In this document: one piece after another, positions 7,226-14,575 of the stretch
How the letters are laid out: every line of letters starts with the position of its first letter
How positions within the stretch are numbered: the stretch's first letter is position 1
Source of the DNA: DATKQJ01 sp035534295
GTDB lineage: Bacteria > Chloroflexota > Dormibacteria > Dormibacterales > Dormibacteraceae
DNA length: 26,306 bases
Assembly (NCBI GenBank): GCA_035534295.1
Contig: DATLSE010000056.1
Span: forward strand, 1-26,306
Reading direction: 5' to 3'
Position numbers and translations under genes: made by a program
The notes under the pieces: model-generated
Told to the model about the DNA's origin: nothing
Seen by the model: only the letters and a program-made list of their open reading frames with translations
Databases searched by the model: none

Positions 7226-9369
7226 GATCGGACCAGGTCGGCGGCGTCGTCGAGCAGTTGTTGGTGGAGCTCGAACAGGCGCTTGGAGTACCCGACTCCG
7301 CCCGGGTACACCTCATAGACCGTCACCGTCGGACGCATGGTCGCGGTGGACCGGATCTCTCCCAGGGCTCCCAGATCGCGGGGATCGCACATCAGGTGAA
7401 GCGCGGCCACATTGCGCAGTGAATGCGCCATACCCTGGATCGCGGATTCCATCTGCGCGCGGCTCAGGGCCGGACCTCGGGCGGTGTCCACCGTCGTCCA
7501 GTAGGCGGTCGTATGCAATGTCTGTTCGGGCAGCGAGATGGGGCCGGAGCCGATGTTCTCGTGGGAGTGGAATCGGATTTTCTTGAACATGCTGGCCAGG
7601 GCTGAGACCTTGATCTCGCCGTGGTGCCGCCCCAGGAAGGCGCCCTCATCCTGCGCGAAGGTCTCCAGCACGTTGACCGTGACCGCCAGCATGGCGTCGG
7701 TGTAGTAGTCCACGTCCACCGGACGGACGTAGGCCTTCTTCTCCTCCCAGTCCAGGCGGTCGACGTGATACTGGGCGCCGTCCTGGATGTAGATGGCTTC
7801 CTCGTGCAGCATGACCTGGGCGCTGAACTGGTCCATCTCTCCTACCACCTCGGGTCGAGGCGGGGATACGTCGATGATGACCACGTTGTCGGAGGCCATC
7901 CGTCGCAGCGACAGGCCCTCGGCCGGAAAGGCCTGGCGGCTCCAGTAGTAGCGGCCGCCGGCCCGGCTCACGCTCCCGTCTTCGTGGAACAGCTCCAGCA
8001 GGGCCCCGACGTCGGCGCGGCCGAGTCCTTCGGATTCAAGGAAGGGCAGCTCAAATAAACCCGCCTCCAGGTGTCCTGCGAGCACGAGGAGGTTGTCAGG
8101 ATCGATCAGTCCCTGCTCTGGATTGGCGCCGAGGAAATATTCAGGGTGGCGGACGATGAATTGATCGAGTGGGGCCGACGACGCCACCATGACCGCCAGC
8201 GAGCCTCCGCGGCGCCCGGCGCGGCCCAGTTGCTGCCAGGTCGACGCGATGGTGCCGGGGTATCCGACCAGCACGGCCGCGCGCATGCTGCCGATGTCGA
8301 TCCCGAGCTCGAGCGCGTTGGTGCTGACCACGCCTGCGACCTCGCCCGAACGCAGGCCTGCCTCGATTTCGCGCCGCTGGCGGGGAAGGTACCCGGAGCG
8401 GTAGCCGTGAATTCGAAGGCGGCGATCAGATTTTGAGGCGACCGCCTGGCGCAGGTAGCTGAGCATGATCTCGACCTGAAGCCGGGAGCGGCAGAACACG
8501 ATGGTCTGCAGGCCGGCCTGGATCAGGGGTGCGGCGATGCGCTGGCCCTCCAGGAGCGAGCTGCGGCGGATCCCCAACTCTCGGTTGACCAGGGGTGGGT
8601 TGTAGAACACCAGGCGTCGTTCGCCCTGGGGGGCGCCGCTCTCCGTCACCAGGTCGACCGGTCGTTCGAGCAGACGCTCGGCCAGCTCGCCTGGATTGGC
8701 AATTGTGGCCGAGGCGCACACGAACACGGGCCGGGATCCGTAGAACTCACACACCCTCTGCAGGCGCCTGATGACGTTGGCGACATGGCTGCCGAAGAGG
8801 CCGCGATAGGTGTGCAGCTCGTCGATCACGACGTACTGGAGAGAGGAGAAAAGGCTGCGCCAGCGTGTGTGATGGGGCAGGATGCCGGAGTGGAGCATGT
8901 CCGGGTTGGTCAGCACCACGTGCCCGGCCTCGCGGATTGCTGTGCGCTGCCCAGGAGGAGTGTCACCGTCGTAGGTGTCGGCCCGCAGCCGCACTGGCAG
9001 GCCACTCGCCAGCTCGCTCAGTTCGGCCAGCTGATCCTGGGCCAGAGCCTTGGTCGGAAACAGATAGAGGGCCCGACTGTGCGGCTCCTCGAGCACTCGC
9101 TGGAGTACCGGCAGGTTGTAGCACAGGCTCTTCCCGCTCGCGGTCGGTGTGACCACCACCAGGTCATGACCGGCGCGGACCGAGGCGTAGGCCGCAGCTT
9201 GGTGGGAGTACAGCCGCTCAACTCCGCGCCGCCGTAGGGAGCCGACAAGCGCTGGGTCCAAGTCCCGGGGAAGATCGGCCCAGGTCGCCGCTCGGGCGGG
9301 CGCCAGGTGGTCCAGGGTCACCTCTCCGGGCAGGCGGGATGGGTCGAATTCGAAGGCTGGGGGAGACAT
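7117..9369 (-). CDS. mrfA: DEAD/DEAH-box helicase, MrfA (YprA) family
   Basis: A 750-residue superfamily 2 helicase of the YprA/MrfA type, with motifs in order: TPTASGKS (Walker A, 74-81), DELH (motif II, 183-186), SAT (motif III, 220-222) and QLGRAGRRGG (motif VI, about 380-389). The C-terminal part corresponds to the DUF1998/MrfA zinc-binding domain: CPC-x3-C-xx-C with Cys716, 718, 722 and 725. In B. subtilis this ATPase/helicase works with the MrfB nuclease in mitomycin-crosslink repair independent of UvrA. The ATG at 9369 has GGGGAG five bases upstream. It is first in a leftward operon with mrfB and an epimerase, behind a promoter with a LexA-type operator, so DNA damage probably induces it. 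Confidence 0.93.
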   Translation of the reverse strand: MSPPAFEFDPSRLPGEVTLDHLAPARAATWADLPRDLDPALVGSLRRRGVERLYSHQAAAYASVRAGHDLVVVTPTASGKSLCYNLPVLQRVLEEPHSRALYLFPTKALAQDQLAELSELASGLPVRLRADTYDGDTPPGQRTAIREAGHVVLTNPDMLHSGILPHHTRWRSLFSSLQYVVIDELHTYRGLFGSHVANVIRRLQRVCEFYGSRPVFVCASATIANPGELAERLLERPVDLVTESGAPQGERRLVFYNPPLVNRELGIRRSSLLEGQRIAAPLIQAGLQTIVFCRSRLQVEIMLSYLRQAVASKSDRRLRIHGYRSGYLPRQRREIEAGLRSGEVAGVVSTNALELGIDIGSMRAAVLVGYPGTIASTWQQLGRAGRRGGSLAVMVASSAPLDQFIVRHPEYFLGANPEQGLIDPDNLLVLAGHLEAGLFELPFLESEGLGRADVGALLELFHEDGSVSRAGGRYYWSRQAFPAEGLSLRRMASDNVVIIDVSPPRPEVVGEMDQFSAQVMLHEEAIYIQDGAQYHVDRLDWEEKKAYVRPVDVDYYTDAMLAVTVNVLETFAQDEGAFLGRHHGEIKVSALASMFKKIRFHSHENIGSGPISLPEQTLHTTAYWTTVDTARGPALSRAQMESAIQGMAHSLRNVAALHLMCDPRDLGALGEIRSTATMRPTVTVYEVYPGGVGYSKRLFELHQQLLDDAADLVRSCPCSDGCPSCVGPLGGAEGGKTACLQLLCVNALPV

Positions 9370-9380
9370 GGGGACTCCCC

Positions 9381-9409
9381 AGCTTAGGCGAACGGACGTT
9401 CGTAGTCAA
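9381..9409 (-). promoter_or_regulatory. Sigma70-type promoter of the mrfAB operon
   Basis: On the minus strand TTGACT (9404-9409) and TAAGCT (9381-9386) are separated by exactly 17 bases, a canonical -35/-10 arrangement. Transcription would start near 9374, leaving only about five bases before the ATG at 9369, so the GGGGAG at 9375-9380 may lie just outside the mRNA. The spacer contains the LexA-type site at 9389-9402. Confidence 0.7.
9389..9402. promoter_or_regulatory. LexA (SOS) operator, CGAAC-N4-GTTCG
   Basis: CGAACGGACGTTCG is a perfect match to the Bacillus/actinobacterial LexA box CGAAC-N4-GTTCG, and to CGAACRNRYGTTCG in full. It lies wholly inside the 17-base promoter spacer of mrfA, where bound LexA would block RNA polymerase. 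It is about 150 bases from the divergent molybdopterin-binding gene, so control of that gene is less likely. Confidence 0.8.
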
Positions 9410-9502
9410 GAAATCGTGGTCCCTTACTCGGCCTGAGCGGCAGTTGACTCCGACCGCCAATGGGCGCCCTGGCCTCGCGCCCTGGTCTCCGGCGCGCAGA
9501 TC

Positions 9503-9508
9503 TACGAT
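9503..9508 (+). promoter_or_regulatory. Candidate -10 box for molybdopterin-binding gene
   Basis: TACGAT lies 44 bases before the ATG at 9553 in the divergent spacer. It fits TAnnnT, but no matching -35 is visible. Confidence 0.25.
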
Positions 9509-9552
9509 GGGCCATTAGATCGACGGCCGTCGGTCACCAGCGAGGGAGGCCG

Positions 9553-10539
9553 ATGAGGGCGATACGGCTAAAGGGGAGATCGGTCACCGTGGCGCGGGTG
9601 CGGGGAACGGTGCTGACCCGCGACCAGGCGGGGCTGCGCAAGGGCCGGGTGCTGGGCGCGGACGACGTCAGCGTGCTGCGGGCGGAGGCCGAGGTGCACC
9701 TGGTTCGTCTGGGTCCGGGCGACGTGCACGAGGATGAGGCTGCGATGCGGCTGAGTCGGGCCGTCGCCCATGCGGGGGTTTCGATGACCGCCCCCCATCA
9801 GAGCCAGGTGCGCCTGGTCGCCCGGCACCGAGGGCGTCTGGAGGTCGACGCGGACGCCATCCGGGCTCTGAACCGGATTACGGGCGTGAGCGTGTTCACG
9901 CTCTTCCATGGCTCGGCGGTGGAGGCCGGCGAGGAGGTGGCGGGGACCAAGGTGACCCCGGTTGCAGTGCCCGAGTCGGCGCTGCGCCGGGCCGAGGTTG
10001 TGGCCCGAGGGCGGGAGGTGATACAGGTCGTGCCATTCCGGCCTCTGCGGACCTTGATCGCGGTCACCGAGCGCCTGCGGGCGCGGGCCCGCGCCGCGTT
10101 CGCCGAGGCGGTCCAGCGCAAGCTCGGCTGGTACGGAGCTGAACTGATCGGTGTGCGGGAGGTGGCGCGAACCGAGGCCGCCATGGCCGAGGTGTACGCC
10201 GAGGCCGTCGAGGGCCGGGTCCAGCTGATGCTCCTGGCGGGCGCGTCCTCGATCGATCCCCTTGATCCGGCCTACTCCCAGTTGTCCGGCGCCGGTGGGC
10301 GGCTCCTGGTTCGAGGTGCCCCGGCCCACCCCGGGAGCATGATCTGGCTCGGCGCGCTGAACTCCACCGTCGTGATCGGGGTGGCGTCGTGCTCCGGTTT
10401 TGGCCGCAACACCGCCCTCGATCTGGTCCTGCCCATAATGTTCGCGCGCGGCACCTTGTCAGCGTCAGATCTGCGCGAATTGGGCCACGGCGGCCTGATT
10501 GAGCATGCCGCCGGCCGCCGTTTCCCGCCCTACCCCTAG
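9553..10539 (+). CDS. Molybdopterin-binding protein, MoeA/MogA-like
   Basis: A 328-residue protein whose C-terminal half resembles the molybdopterin-binding (MoCF_biosynth) domain used by MoeA, MogA and CinA. It includes LLAGASSIDPLD in place of the usual 'GGvSvG.kD', and APAHPGSMIWLGAL in place of 'kPGkp...g'. The N-terminal half has KGRVLGADDVSVLR, GDVHEDEAA and VTPVAVPESALR, the pattern of stand-alone 'molybdopterin-binding proteins' often linked to molybdoenzymes. Start ATG 9553 follows GAGGGAGG; the frame is open to 9460, but that extension looks non-coding. A role in molybdenum cofactor insertion or sensing is inference: no molybdoenzyme or other Moco gene is in the window. It overlaps the convergent DUF309 gene by four bases. 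Confidence 0.8.
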   Translation: MRAIRLKGRSVTVARVRGTVLTRDQAGLRKGRVLGADDVSVLRAEAEVHLVRLGPGDVHEDEAAMRLSRAVAHAGVSMTAPHQSQVRLVARHRGRLEVDADAIRALNRITGVSVFTLFHGSAVEAGEEVAGTKVTPVAVPESALRRAEVVARGREVIQVVPFRPLRTLIAVTERLRARARAAFAEAVQRKLGWYGAELIGVREVARTEAAMAEVYAEAVEGRVQLMLLAGASSIDPLDPAYSQLSGAGGRLLVRGAPAHPGSMIWLGALNSTVVIGVASCSGFGRNTALDLVLPIMFARGTLSASDLRELGHGGLIEHAAGRRFPPYP

Positions 10540-10946
10540 GTCGAGCCGGAGACGAGCATTAGTCGAGGCCCCAGGGGTAGCTCCGGCCATTCCACCGGAC
10601 TGGCCTCCAGGGTTCTGACCGCCACCAGTACCCAATCCACCAGAGATTCGAGTTCGAGGCCCTGGTGCACTGGACGGTAGCCGTCGATCAGCGCCAGGCC
10701 GCCCCGCCACTTGTTAAGTGCGCCGCGCCGGTTGCGCCGGCCGGCGTGCAGGCAGCCGGCGGCAATCTGGATCATTCCCTTCCAAAATTTGGCGTCGGCT
10801 CCCTGGCGATCGGTGATCCAGATCGACTCCCAGGCTTCGTGAGCAGCCCAGAAATGGCCCGCATTGAATCTCCTCATTCCCTCCAGGAGACCTCCAGCGG
10901 GCCCGGCGGCGTCGCCCGCACTGTGGTCCGGCTCGTCTTGGTGCAT
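10536..10946 (-). CDS. DUF309 domain protein
   Basis: A 136-residue small helical protein of the DUF309 family. The family signature is visible as FNAGHFWAAHEAWESIW (about residues 27-43), where the His and Glu are conserved, followed by FWKGMIQIAAGCLHA. No biochemical function is established for the family to my knowledge. Start ATG 10946 has no obvious ribosome binding site; a second ATG at 10877 sits right after GGAGGG but starts just before the conserved motif. It is divergent from the HD-domain gene, with only 26 bases between the two starts, and its end overlaps the end of the molybdopterin-binding gene. Confidence 0.85.
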   Translation of the reverse strand: MHQDEPDHSAGDAAGPAGGLLEGMRRFNAGHFWAAHEAWESIWITDRQGADAKFWKGMIQIAAGCLHAGRRNRRGALNKWRGGLALIDGYRPVHQGLELESLVDWVLVAVRTLEASPVEWPELPLGPRLMLVSGST

Positions 10947-10972
10947 TTGTTACAAGGCGTCAAGATAGGGGC

Positions 10973-12352
10973 GTGGACGATGGCGCGGCCCGTTTCAGCC
11001 GGGTCAATCTCTCCAGCGACCCGATCCACCGATACGTTCTGGTCACCAAGCCGGGCGGGGTGCCTGGGCAGGTGGCCGAACAGGATCTGATCGACACCGA
11101 TTGGCTTCAGCGCCTGCGCCGCATCCACCAGCTCCAGAGCGCCTGGTGGGTCTTCGCGACCGCCGAGCACTCCCGCTTCCAGCATTCGCTGGGAGCCATG
11201 CATCTGGCCGGCGTGTGGGCGCGCCATCTGTATCCGACCCTGGCCATCCACCACCCGAGCGTGCCCTCGGAGGCTTTGGTGGTGGAGACGGTGCGGATGG
11301 CCGCCCTGCTGCACGACGTGGGCCACGGGCCGTTCGGACATTTTTTCGACGAGAACTACCTGTCCAGCTGGAGTCTGGATCACGAGACGCTCGGCCGGCG
11401 CCTGATCCTGGATGAGATCGGTCCCCTGCTCGAGGGCCTGGCCGCCTCACCCGACTCCGACTTCGAGCCCGGCGAGCGAATCGACCGCCGCTGGATCGCC
11501 TATCTCATCTCCAATGCGGATCTGGAGGGATTCGATCCGCCCTCCTGGCTGGCCGTTCTGCGCCCGATCCTGGTCGGTCCGTACAGCGCCGACAACATGG
11601 ATTACGTGCCCCGCGACTCGTACATCTGCGGGGTGGCCACCGGGCCCGTGGACGTCGAGCGCATCCTCCACTACTCGTTCATTTCCGAGCAGGGCCTGAC
11701 CCTGCACAGCCACGGCGCCGAGGCCCTCTTCATGTTCCTCAACGCGCGCCTGTACCTGTACCACCAGGTCTACTTCCACCGGACGGTGCGCCGCATCGAC
11801 CTGCAGCTGCGCGAGATCTTCCGGCCCACGATGGAGATCCTCCTGGGCGGCAACCCGCTGCGTAACCTGGCCGCCTTCAAGCGTCTGACCGAGTGGCGCC
11901 TCCTCTCCGAGGTCGACGATTGGGCCAGCCCCGACCATCCGCCCGAGCTCCGCCGGCTGGCGACGCTGTGGGCCGACCTGGTCGCGCGCCGGCTCAAGTG
12001 GCGGTTGATCTACTCCGGCTACCTTGAGTCGCGCGACGTCCCGAGCGGCGCGCTCGGGCTCTCCCGCGATCAGTTCGCGAGCCGGATTCGTGCCCTCCTG
12101 CCCCCGGGCCTGGCCGACATCGCCTTCGAGGTGGACGTGGCGGCGCAGGAGTCGCGCGCATTCAATCCCCTGCTGGAGGACCAGGACATCCTCTTCTTTG
12201 ATCCCCTGGAGGGCGGCTATCAGCGCTCACGCGTCCTCGATCTCTTTCGCCGCCTGCCCGTGCGCATGGCGCTGTTCCGGATCTTCGCCCTGGATGAGGA
12301 GCATCGCTCGGAGCTGGTCGCAGCCGCCCAGCGCGTGCTGTCCGATAGCTGA
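10973..12352 (+). CDS. HD-domain phosphohydrolase (dGTPase/SAMHD1-like)
   Basis: A 459-residue metal-dependent phosphohydrolase of the HD superfamily, related to dNTP triphosphohydrolases and the COG1078 group. It has the upstream His in SRFQHSLGAMHLAG, the HD signature LLHDVGHGPFGHFFD (His114-Asp115), DHETLGRRLI, and the distal Asp in DNMDYVPRD. The phrase RLRRIHQLQSAWWVFATAEHSRFQHS is close to the N-terminal pattern of these proteins (split here by its key residues Arg, Gln, His). The start is GTG 10973 with no strong ribosome binding site. It overlaps the following threonine dehydratase gene by one base (TGATG), so the two are translationally coupled. The likely substrate is a (d)NTP, but this is not shown. 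Confidence 0.88.
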   Translation: MDDGAARFSRVNLSSDPIHRYVLVTKPGGVPGQVAEQDLIDTDWLQRLRRIHQLQSAWWVFATAEHSRFQHSLGAMHLAGVWARHLYPTLAIHHPSVPSEALVVETVRMAALLHDVGHGPFGHFFDENYLSSWSLDHETLGRRLILDEIGPLLEGLAASPDSDFEPGERIDRRWIAYLISNADLEGFDPPSWLAVLRPILVGPYSADNMDYVPRDSYICGVATGPVDVERILHYSFISEQGLTLHSHGAEALFMFLNARLYLYHQVYFHRTVRRIDLQLREIFRPTMEILLGGNPLRNLAAFKRLTEWRLLSEVDDWASPDHPPELRRLATLWADLVARRLKWRLIYSGYLESRDVPSGALGLSRDQFASRIRALLPPGLADIAFEVDVAAQESRAFNPLLEDQDILFFDPLEGGYQRSRVLDLFRRLPVRMALFRIFALDEEHRSELVAAAQRVLSDS

Positions 12353-13278
12353 TGCCCGCCCTCGACTCGGACCGGTTTGCCGCCGCCGCTGAGCGGCTGG
12401 GGGGCTGGCTCGCGCCCACCCCCCAGCGGTCCCTGCCCGGTTCGAGTTGCCTCGAGCTCAAGCTGGAGATGTTTCAGCCCACCGGCAGCTTCAAGGTCCG
12501 CGGCTACTTCGCCGCCGCCCTCGCCCTGGCGCCCGAGGTTCGCAGCCGAGGTCTTATGACTGTCAGCGCGGGCAACGCCGCCGTGGCCTGTGCCTACGTC
12601 GCCCATCGTCTGGGGATTCCCTGCCGGGTGCTGATGGTGGCCAGCGCTCCTGCGGCCAAGGTGCAGGCGGTGCGGGCCCTGGGGGCGGCCACCACCTTGA
12701 TGCCCCGAGAGGAGCTATTCGCCTGGATGTCCTTGGAGACCTGGCGCCAGGCCCCAGAACACTTCATCCATCCCCATCTGGATTTAGAGTTCGCCGCTGG
12801 CGTGGGCACGCTGGGACGGGAGATCATGGATTGCAGTCCCGGGACGCGCCGGATCGTGGTCGCAGTTGGAGGCGGAGGGCTGGCGAGCGGCCTGGGAGCC
12901 GCGCTCAAAGCCTCCCATCCGGACCTGGAGCTGATCGGGGTGCAGTCGGACGGTTACCCCCTTTGGCCCCTCGTCATGGCCCAGGGGGCCGAGCCCGAGC
13001 TGGTTCCCGACACCATCGCCGATGGCACTGTGGCTCCCTACAACGCGGTCATGAAGGAGCGCTTGAAGGCGCTTGTGGATCGCTGGATCCTGGTCCCCGA
13101 GTCCCACCTTCGCGCCTCAATTCTCGAGCTGGCGCGGCGCGCCGGGGTGGTCGCCGAAGGCGCCGGAGCGCTGCCCTACGCCGCCGCCGATCAGCTCGAC
13201 GACGGTACCCCCAGCGTGCTCGTACTGAGCGGTGGCAACATCGACCGAGGCCTCCTGGCCCGCCTCCTGCTCAGCTGA
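12352..13278 (+). CDS. PLP-dependent threonine/serine dehydratase
   Basis: A 308-residue fold-type II pyridoxal-phosphate enzyme of the threonine/serine dehydratase group, which deaminates Thr or Ser to 2-oxoacids. The Schiff-base lysine is Lys48 in FQPTGSFKVRG. The substrate loop is SAGNAAVACAYVA, the phosphate-binding Gly loop is VGGGGLASGLG, and the C-terminal VLSGGNID contacts the PLP ring nitrogen in this family. There is no C-terminal ACT domain, so it is the short catabolic/unregulated form. Its ATG overlaps the stop of the HD gene (TGATG). The end is four bases from a convergent gene. A serine racemase or related lyase would be the alternative reading. Confidence 0.88.
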   Translation: MPALDSDRFAAAAERLGGWLAPTPQRSLPGSSCLELKLEMFQPTGSFKVRGYFAAALALAPEVRSRGLMTVSAGNAAVACAYVAHRLGIPCRVLMVASAPAAKVQAVRALGAATTLMPREELFAWMSLETWRQAPEHFIHPHLDLEFAAGVGTLGREIMDCSPGTRRIVVAVGGGGLASGLGAALKASHPDLELIGVQSDGYPLWPLVMAQGAEPELVPDTIADGTVAPYNAVMKERLKALVDRWILVPESHLRASILELARRAGVVAEGAGALPYAAADQLDDGTPSVLVLSGGNIDRGLLARLLLS

Positions 13279-13282
13279 CCTC

Positions 13283-13816
13283 TCAGTCGGCGCTGGGCCC
13301 CTTGGGCTGATCGGTCGACGATGGCCGACGGGTCCGGGTCCGGGTCCGGGCCGTGGCGGCGGCTCGAGACGAGGGCGCCGGCCGGGCCGCGCGCTCCCCA
13401 GCCGCCCTGGCTGGCCGCTCCGCCCGGGCCGAGCCCGGAGTGCGCTTGGGGCTGGGCCGGCGCGCTCCGGGGGTCCCTGGACGGGTCGACTCGCGCTGCG
13501 CTGCGCGGGCGCTACGGGCCCCCTCGGCCGCTCCCCCGACCATGGCCTCGACCATCTTGGTCAGGTGGTCCAGACGCCGGGTCAGCTGCTCGAGGTCGGA
13601 TCGGGTGGCGGCACTTTCAAGCTGCCGACGAGCCTGTCCGAGGTTGTCGCGCAGGACCCTCTGGCCCTGGCTCACGCCCTGCTCCAGGCGTCGTGCCAGC
13701 TCCGGCGGGATGCGTCGCTGTACCTCGCTCATGACCTGCTCCAGGAGGCCGTCGCGACCGTTCGGTTCCTGGCGCCGCGAACTGCCGGTCGAGCGTTTGT
13801 CGTCCTTGATGCTCAT
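13283..13816 (-). CDS. Coiled-coil protein with Ala/Arg/Pro-rich tail, phasin-like
   Basis: A 177-residue protein with two parts. Residues about 1-100 are charged and helical, predicted coiled coil (VMSEVQRRIPPELARRLEQ, QLTRRLDHLTKMVEAM), resembling phasin or PHA-regulator-like proteins. The rest is a disordered basic tail rich in Ala, Arg, Pro, Ser and Thr, ending with repeated Arg-Thr dipeptides. The ATG at 13816 is preceded by GGGAGG and AGG; the frame is open to 13870, but the extension has no clear support. The basic tail could bind DNA, RNA or anionic polymers. It lies 87 bases after the two DUF881 genes on the same strand. No firm family assignment. Confidence 0.65.
   Translation of the reverse strand: MSIKDDKRSTGSSRRQEPNGRDGLLEQVMSEVQRRIPPELARRLEQGVSQGQRVLRDNLGQARRQLESAATRSDLEQLTRRLDHLTKMVEAMVGGAAEGARSARAAQRESTRPGTPGARRPSPKRTPGSARAERPARAAGERAARPAPSSRAAATARTRTRTRRPSSTDQPKGPSAD
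13330..13347. repeat. GGGTCC hexamer tandem repeat, three copies
   Basis: Three tandem copies of GGGTCC lie inside the 3' end of the coiled-coil gene and encode its alternating Arg-Thr tail. The repeat length is a multiple of three, so slippage would change tail length without a frameshift. Confidence 0.5.
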
Positions 13817-13903
13817 GGCTAACCTGCCTCCCGTGAAGTCGCCCGCCCCTACCGGCGGTGTTTTCAGCATAGTCCCGCGCGAGCGCTCACCCAGCTTTGA
13901 GCC

Positions 13904-14575
13904 TCAGGGCGTGCCGTAGACCAGCGGGCGCGGTTTGAGGACCGCTGGAATCTTGACCGTGGTTGCGGTGCGATAGCTGACCGCGATCACTCGTGGATCC
14001 GATTGCAGCGAGCGTGCCATGAGCTCCGCCGCCGTGGTCAGCTGGGTGGGATCGCCGATCGCGGTGAAGGTCCAGGGCGAACCCTCCGCCACGCCGTCGA
14101 TGACCACGCCCCCGGCGGCATCGACGACCACGCTGCCTGTGATCACTCGCTGTCCGTCGACCATGATCGCCTCCGCACCAGCCAGGCGGATGTTGTTGAG
14201 CGCGTCCTGGACGTCGACCGCGGTCAGCGGGGCATCCACCGTGAGCACCACCCCCGGGCCCGAGACCGGGACCAGGCCATCGATGATGTCGAGCTGCCGC
14301 TGCTCCAGCTGAAGAGCGCTGATGGCGGCCTGGGCGTTACCCGCCTGCAGTGCCTGTAGGCGCTGGCTCAAGACCTGAGTCTCCGCGCTCAGCCTGTCGT
14401 GGGTGCGATGCAGATCGTCGATGAGGAAGGCCAGGGCGGTGTTGTTCTGCCCCGCCAGGCTGGCCTGGACCTCTGCCTGGCTGCGGAGCTGGACCACGGT
14501 CACAAATGCGAGCACGGCGCTGATCAGTCCCACCGCCGCCAGGGTGCGGAGTTGGTGCTCAGGGTGTGTGCGCGT
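13904..14575 (-). CDS. DUF881 membrane-anchored protein (second of tandem pair)
   Basis: A DUF881-family protein: a short N-terminus, one transmembrane helix (AAVGLISAVLAFVTVVQL), a coiled coil (roughly LIDDLHRTHDRLSAETQ onward), then the conserved globular domain with GPGVVLTVDAP, VQDALNNIRLAGAEAIMVDGQR and a C-terminal strand region. The globular part is probably extracytoplasmic. No ATG, GTG or TTG lies where the protein should begin. ACG at 14573-14575 follows GGAGG with six bases between and gives an ideal basic N-terminus before the helix. The next usual codon, GTG 14533, has no ribosome binding site and would start inside the membrane helix. The gene overlaps the upstream DUF881 gene by 17 bases with the ACG start. 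Family function is unknown, though members cluster with cell-division genes in several Gram-positives. Confidence 0.82.
   Translation of the reverse strand, partial: TRTHPEHQLRTLAAVGLISAVLAFVTVVQLRSQAEVQASLAGQNNTALAFLIDDLHRTHDRLSAETQVLSQRLQALQAGNAQAAISALQLEQRQLDIIDGLVPVSGPGVVLTVDAPLTAVDVQDALNNIRLAGAEAIMVDGQRVITGSVVVDAAGGVVIDGVAEGSPWTFTAIGDPTQLTTAAELMARSLQSDPRVIAVSYRTATTVKIPAVLKPRPLVYGTP

Noticed and set aside
10947..10972. TTGACG as a -35 box for the DUF309 gene
   Set aside because: It is only 11 bases from the ATG and has no -10 element at a workable distance.
12447..13310. 287-codon open frame overlapping the threonine dehydratase gene
   Set aside because: Arg/Gly/Pro-rich shadow of the real gene in another frame.
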